Assembly (NCBI RefSeq): GCF_003076455.1
Contig: NZ_CP020918.1
Coordinates: 372,001 to 436,000 of the forward strand
Direction of reading: 5' to 3'
Length of the DNA: 64,000 bases
From: Flavobacterium faecale
Lineage (GTDB): Bacteria; Bacteroidota; Bacteroidia; Flavobacteriales; Flavobacteriaceae
How positions within the stretch are numbered: the first letter of the stretch is position 1; the number at the start of each line of letters is the position of its first letter. The position numbers were made by a program, and so were the translations under genes. Below, piece by piece: positions 60,921 to 64,000 of the stretch. Below the pieces are notes generated by a model. That model saw only the letters and a program-made list of their open reading frames with translations. It had not been told where the DNA came from and made no database searches.

Positions 60921-63227
60921 ATGAACCAAGATTATATACAACCAGACAATTGGTCTATCATAGAAGAAGGATTTGATGTCGAAAGAGTAAAATCATCCGA
61001 AAGCTTGTTCAGTATTGGTAATGGAGCAATGGGACAACGTGCCAATTTTGAAGAACAATATTCTGGAAAAACGTTCCAAGGAAGCTACATCGCCGGAATA
61101 TATTATCCAGATAAAACTAAAGTGGGTTGGTGGAAAAATGGCTACCCAAAATATTTTGCAAAAGTATTAAACGCACCCAACTGGATCGGAATAGACATCG
61201 AAATTAACGGTGAGGCATTAGACTTGAACAGTTGTACTAAGATTGAAAAATACCGTCGTGAATTAAACATGCAAGAAGGTTGGTACAACCGATCTTTCAC
61301 GGCAACTTTACAAAACGGCATCACGGTTGAAGTGAATTCTAGACGCTTTCTATCCATCAATGAAGATGAAATAGGCGCCATCAAATTTGATATTACTCCA
61401 TTGAACCAAGATGCAACAATCATTTACAAACCCTATCTTGACGCAGGAGTATCAAACGAAGACACAAACTGGGAAGAAAAATTTTGGGAACCACTTGACG
61501 TAGCAACTGATAACAATAAAGGTTTTGTTACTGCTCAAACGCTAAAGACAGCTTTCAAGGTTACCACTTATATGCACAATAGCATTTTTGAAAATGATAA
61601 AGATCTGCAATTATCACCGCTATCCATCGAAAACGAAGTAGATAAAACACAATTTACTTATCAAGTTTCTGTTTCGAAAAGTATAAAATCTTCTATTCAA
61701 AAATTTGGAGGATATACCGTATCATTAAATCATAATAATACACTAGAAGCCGCAAAGAGTGCTATAGAAAAAGCAACTACGATTGGTTATGAACAACTTT
61801 TGTCTGACCAAAAAGAAGCCTGGGGAAAAATTTGGGAGATGTCAGATATCACCATTAAAGGAGATGTAAAAGCGCAACAAGGTATCCGTTTTAACATCTT
61901 CCAACTAAACCAAACTTATTTAGGGAAAGACAGCCGTTTAAACATTGGTCCCAAAGGATTTACAGGAGAAAAATATGGAGGCTCAACGTATTGGGACACC
62001 GAAGCATATTGCATTCCGTTTTATATGGCAACCAAAGATCAAAAAGTAGCTCGCAACCTACTAACCTATCGTTACAATCAATTAGACAAAGCGATTGAAA
62101 ACGCAGAACAGAATTTAGGGTTCAACAACGGAGCAGCGCTCTACCCTATGGTAACCATGAATGGTGAAGAATGCCATAACGAATGGGAAATCACACACGA
62201 AGAAATTCACCGCAACGGTGCCATTGCATTTGCTATTTTTAATTTTTACCGTTTTACAGGTGACTATTCCTATATTCCAGAAAAAGGTTTGGAGGTATTA
62301 ATTGGTATTGCCCGCTTTTGGCATCAGAGAGCTAGTTATTCGAATGACAAAAAACAATACGTAATTCTAGGTGTTACTGGACCAAATGAATACGAAAACA
62401 ATATCAATAATAACTTTTACACCAACTATATAGCCAAATGGTGTATTGATTACACAACAGCACAATTAAAAAGAGTTGCTATTGAATACCCTAAAGATCA
62501 CAAACGTATCATTGAAAAAGTAAAACTGGGTGATGCGGAAATACAAGCTTGGAACAAAGTAGCATCCAACATGTATTTTCCTAAATCAGAAGCCCTTGGA
62601 ATCTACCTTCAACAAGACGGATTTTTAGATAAAGATTTAGTACCGGTAAAAGATTTAGACAAAGCACAGCGCCCTATCAATCAAAAATGGTCATGGGATC
62701 GCGTGTTACGATCTCCCTACATAAAACAAGCAGACGTACTGCAAGGTTTTTACTTTTTTGAAGATCACTTTACGAGAGAAGAATTAGAGCGTAATTTTGA
62801 CTTTTATGAGTCATTTACCGTACATGAAAGTTCGCTTTCACCATGCGTCCACTCTATTCAAGCCGCTAAGTTAGATAAAATGGATATGGCGTATCAATTT
62901 TACCTGCGCACATCACGTTTAGATCTTGACGATTATAACAAAGAAGTTGAAGAAGGTTGCCACATCACATCAATGGCAGGAACATGGATGAGTATTGTAG
63001 AAGGTTTTGGCGGAATGAGGATCAAAAACAGCCAATTGCACTTCACACCAAAAATCCCAAAAGAATGGGAAGCTTATTCTTTTAAAATCAATTTCAGAAA
63101 CCAAATCGTGACAGTAAACGTCAGTGCCGCACAATCTACTTTTACAGTCGATGGCAATCAAGAATTAGTTTTAAATGTTAATGGCAAAGAATTAACTGTT
63201 GCTCCAAATGTAGTAGCAACCATTTAA
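60921..63227 (+). CDS. Glycoside hydrolase family 65 disaccharide phosphorylase (maltose phosphorylase-like)
   Basis: 768 residues, typical for GH65. N-terminal beta-sandwich domain (about 1-270) with 'SLFSIGNGAMGQRANFEEQYSG'-type start (quoted as SIGNGAMGQRANFEEQYSG), an (alpha/alpha)6 catalytic barrel (about 320-680) and the C-terminal beta-sheet. 'GYGGSTYWDTEAYCIP'-like and 'EECHNEWEITHEEIHRNGAIAF'-type sequences (quoted shortened) line the site, and the general acid is Glu490 in 'VTGPNEYENN'. It phosphorolyses an alpha-linked glucose disaccharide to beta-glucose 1-phosphate and glucose. The linkage (maltose, trehalose, kojibiose) cannot be read from the sequence. Confidence 0.92.
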   Translation: MNQDYIQPDNWSIIEEGFDVERVKSSESLFSIGNGAMGQRANFEEQYSGKTFQGSYIAGIYYPDKTKVGWWKNGYPKYFAKVLNAPNWIGIDIEINGEALDLNSCTKIEKYRRELNMQEGWYNRSFTATLQNGITVEVNSRRFLSINEDEIGAIKFDITPLNQDATIIYKPYLDAGVSNEDTNWEEKFWEPLDVATDNNKGFVTAQTLKTAFKVTTYMHNSIFENDKDLQLSPLSIENEVDKTQFTYQVSVSKSIKSSIQKFGGYTVSLNHNNTLEAAKSAIEKATTIGYEQLLSDQKEAWGKIWEMSDITIKGDVKAQQGIRFNIFQLNQTYLGKDSRLNIGPKGFTGEKYGGSTYWDTEAYCIPFYMATKDQKVARNLLTYRYNQLDKAIENAEQNLGFNNGAALYPMVTMNGEECHNEWEITHEEIHRNGAIAFAIFNFYRFTGDYSYIPEKGLEVLIGIARFWHQRASYSNDKKQYVILGVTGPNEYENNINNNFYTNYIAKWCIDYTTAQLKRVAIEYPKDHKRIIEKVKLGDAEIQAWNKVASNMYFPKSEALGIYLQQDGFLDKDLVPVKDLDKAQRPINQKWSWDRVLRSPYIKQADVLQGFYFFEDHFTREELERNFDFYESFTVHESSLSPCVHSIQAAKLDKMDMAYQFYLRTSRLDLDDYNKEVEEGCHITSMAGTWMSIVEGFGGMRIKNSQLHFTPKIPKEWEAYSFKINFRNQIVTVNVSAAQSTFTVDGNQELVLNVNGKELTVAPNVVATI

Positions 63228-63333
63228 AATTAGTTACAACCATCAAATTCCGGTATAATCAGGTAGAAAGGGTTTTCTATCTACATTCAACATATAGCGA
63301 CAAATACTAAAGCTCTTTCACTTTCATTCCAAA

Positions 63334-63363
63334 AAAAAGCAACTCAGTAATGTGTTGCTTTTT
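63334..63363 (+). terminator. Terminator after the GH65 gene
   Basis: AAAAAGCAAC (63334-63343) pairs with GTTGCTTTTT (63354-63363). It lies 107 bases after the stop codon. Confidence 0.75.
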
Positions 63364-63705
63364 GTGTTTATAAACACTTTACTTCCTCAAATTACGAAGT
63401 ATACCAGGAACCCTAGTCGCACAACAATAGAGATAATAGCGATTTTTAGTTTTAAATGAAATTTCGGGAAGTAGATACAATGCAGAATGACATCTACAAC
63501 TTTTCAAATAAAAGACGTCAGTGAAAATCATTTTTTTTAGACTTTTACTAACTGATAAAAATTGGATCAACCCGAAGCGTCACGAACTTGAACCGTTTTT
63601 TTGGCGTTGCAAGTCCCTAATAAAAAATTACCAAAACAAACAAATGTCTTAATAAATTCGACTTCCACGATTTGAGAATACACATTCCAAGACATTCTTA
63701 AACAC

Positions 63706-63733
63706 AAAAAATCCCGATTGCTCGGGATTTTTT
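63706..63733 (-). terminator. Terminator of infB
   Basis: AAAAAATCCCGA (63706-63717) pairs perfectly with TCGGGATTTTTT (63722-63733) around a TTGC loop, 20 bases after the infB stop. Confidence 0.93.
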
Positions 63734-63752
63734 ACTTTATATACTGAAAATT

Positions 63753-64000
63753 CTATTTCAATTTTTTCTTGATTGCTACTTCATGGTAACATTCGATAAC
63801 ATCTCTTTCTTCAACGTCGTTGAATCCTTTTACTTGGATACCACAATCATAACCTTTGGCTACTTCTTTGACATCGTCTTTGAAACGTTTCAAGGCTACT
63901 AATTCTCCTTCGTGAACTACAACACCTTCACGAATAATACGAATCTTAGCGTTACGTTGGATTTTACCATCCATAACCATACAACCTGCAATAGTACCCA
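63753..64000 (-). CDS. infB: Translation initiation factor IF-2, C-terminal end (partial)
   Basis: Frame open to the window edge; about 82 residues of the C-terminus are seen. '[21 protein letters not shown]', quoted here as [16 protein letters not shown], then '[21 protein letters not shown]' (shortened: [15 protein letters not shown]) and '[12 protein letters not shown]' match domain IV (C2), which binds the fMet end of initiator tRNA. The 5' part lies beyond 64000. Confidence 0.95.
   Translation of the reverse strand, partial: GTIAGCMVMDGKIQRNAKIRIIREGVVVHEGELVALKRFKDDVKEVAKGYDCGIQVKGFNDVEERDVIECYHEVAIKKKLK

Larger units (their letters stand above)
63228..63752. other. 525-base intergenic region between the GH65 gene and infB
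   Basis: Contains a GH65-side terminator (63334-63363), the infB terminator (63706-63733), and a weak stem-loop AGGTAGAAA...TTTCTATCT (63261-63282). No coding frame: an open stretch at 63379-63570 on the minus strand has no coding character. Confidence 0.65.

Noticed and set aside
63379..63570. A 63-codon minus-strand frame in the intergenic region upstream of infB.
   Set aside because: No coding composition, no promoter or homologue recognised, and it lies just beyond terminators on both sides.
1..64000. A mobile island, prophage, integron or defence system.
   Set aside because: No transposase, integrase, tRNA-linked direct repeat or restriction or CRISPR gene was found, and composition appears even along the window.

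Overview
The window is a stretch of a Flavobacterium-like chromosome (phylum Bacteroidota). The evidence is a low-GC sequence with almost no Shine-Dalgarno sites, many TAnnTTTG promoter -7 elements close to start codons, type IX secretion and gliding genes (sprA, remB, gldE, gldD, and a PorP/SprF fragment), and an Alternative Complex III respiratory operon. I see no prophage, insertion sequence, CRISPR array, tRNA or rRNA. The content reads as core chromosome, and I found no clear candidate for a wholly new multi-gene system. The best leads are small proteins, unusual start codons, a Cys-less SCO paralogue and intergenic elements.

Layout. 1-3250: a PorP/SprF fragment, a three-domain NifU-like Fe-S scaffold, a small repeat protein and an MscS channel. 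3386-8422 (minus): an M28 peptidase, tsaB, and an adaptor/TolC pair, followed by a 595-base intergenic region with an array of AGTATT half-sites. 9018-10427: a DUF4403 lipoprotein. 10431-15512 (minus): cytochrome oxidase assembly and subunits in two transcription units, ctaB-coxIII-coxIII-coxIV and SCO-like-SCO-DUF420-small CxxC protein. 15626-31618 (minus): remB, vanZ, gcvH, the giant sprA, ruvA, maeB, a CBS protein, queG and ruvB.

31700-43041 (minus): one long operon, actABCDEF followed by coxII and coxI, with a good promoter at its head and a strong terminator at its end. Together with 10431-15512 it gives a quinol-to-oxygen chain: ACIII oxidises menaquinol and hands electrons to a caa3-type oxidase, whose haem, copper and small subunits come from the first cluster.

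43259-50852: a SPOR protein, a GT39/GtrA/PAP2 set, a divergent AraC regulator and MFS exporter, RNase G, a 30-residue very basic protein missed by ordinary gene-length cut-offs, and HU. 50984-54495 (plus): mutY-ssb-gldE-gldD. 54698-58961: a metal-binding lipoprotein, an EamA transporter and an M16 peptidase pair (one active, one lacking the zinc motif). 59195-63227 (plus): rplU-rpmA, and pgmB with a GH65 phosphorylase. The window ends inside infB (minus).

Four genes lack an ATG start: ctaB and gldE (TTG), vanZ (GTG or TTG) and queG (no canonical codon at the expected N-terminus). In two places (before mscS and before ruvA) a terminator hairpin ends within about 15 bases of the next start codon, so downstream expression would need read-through.
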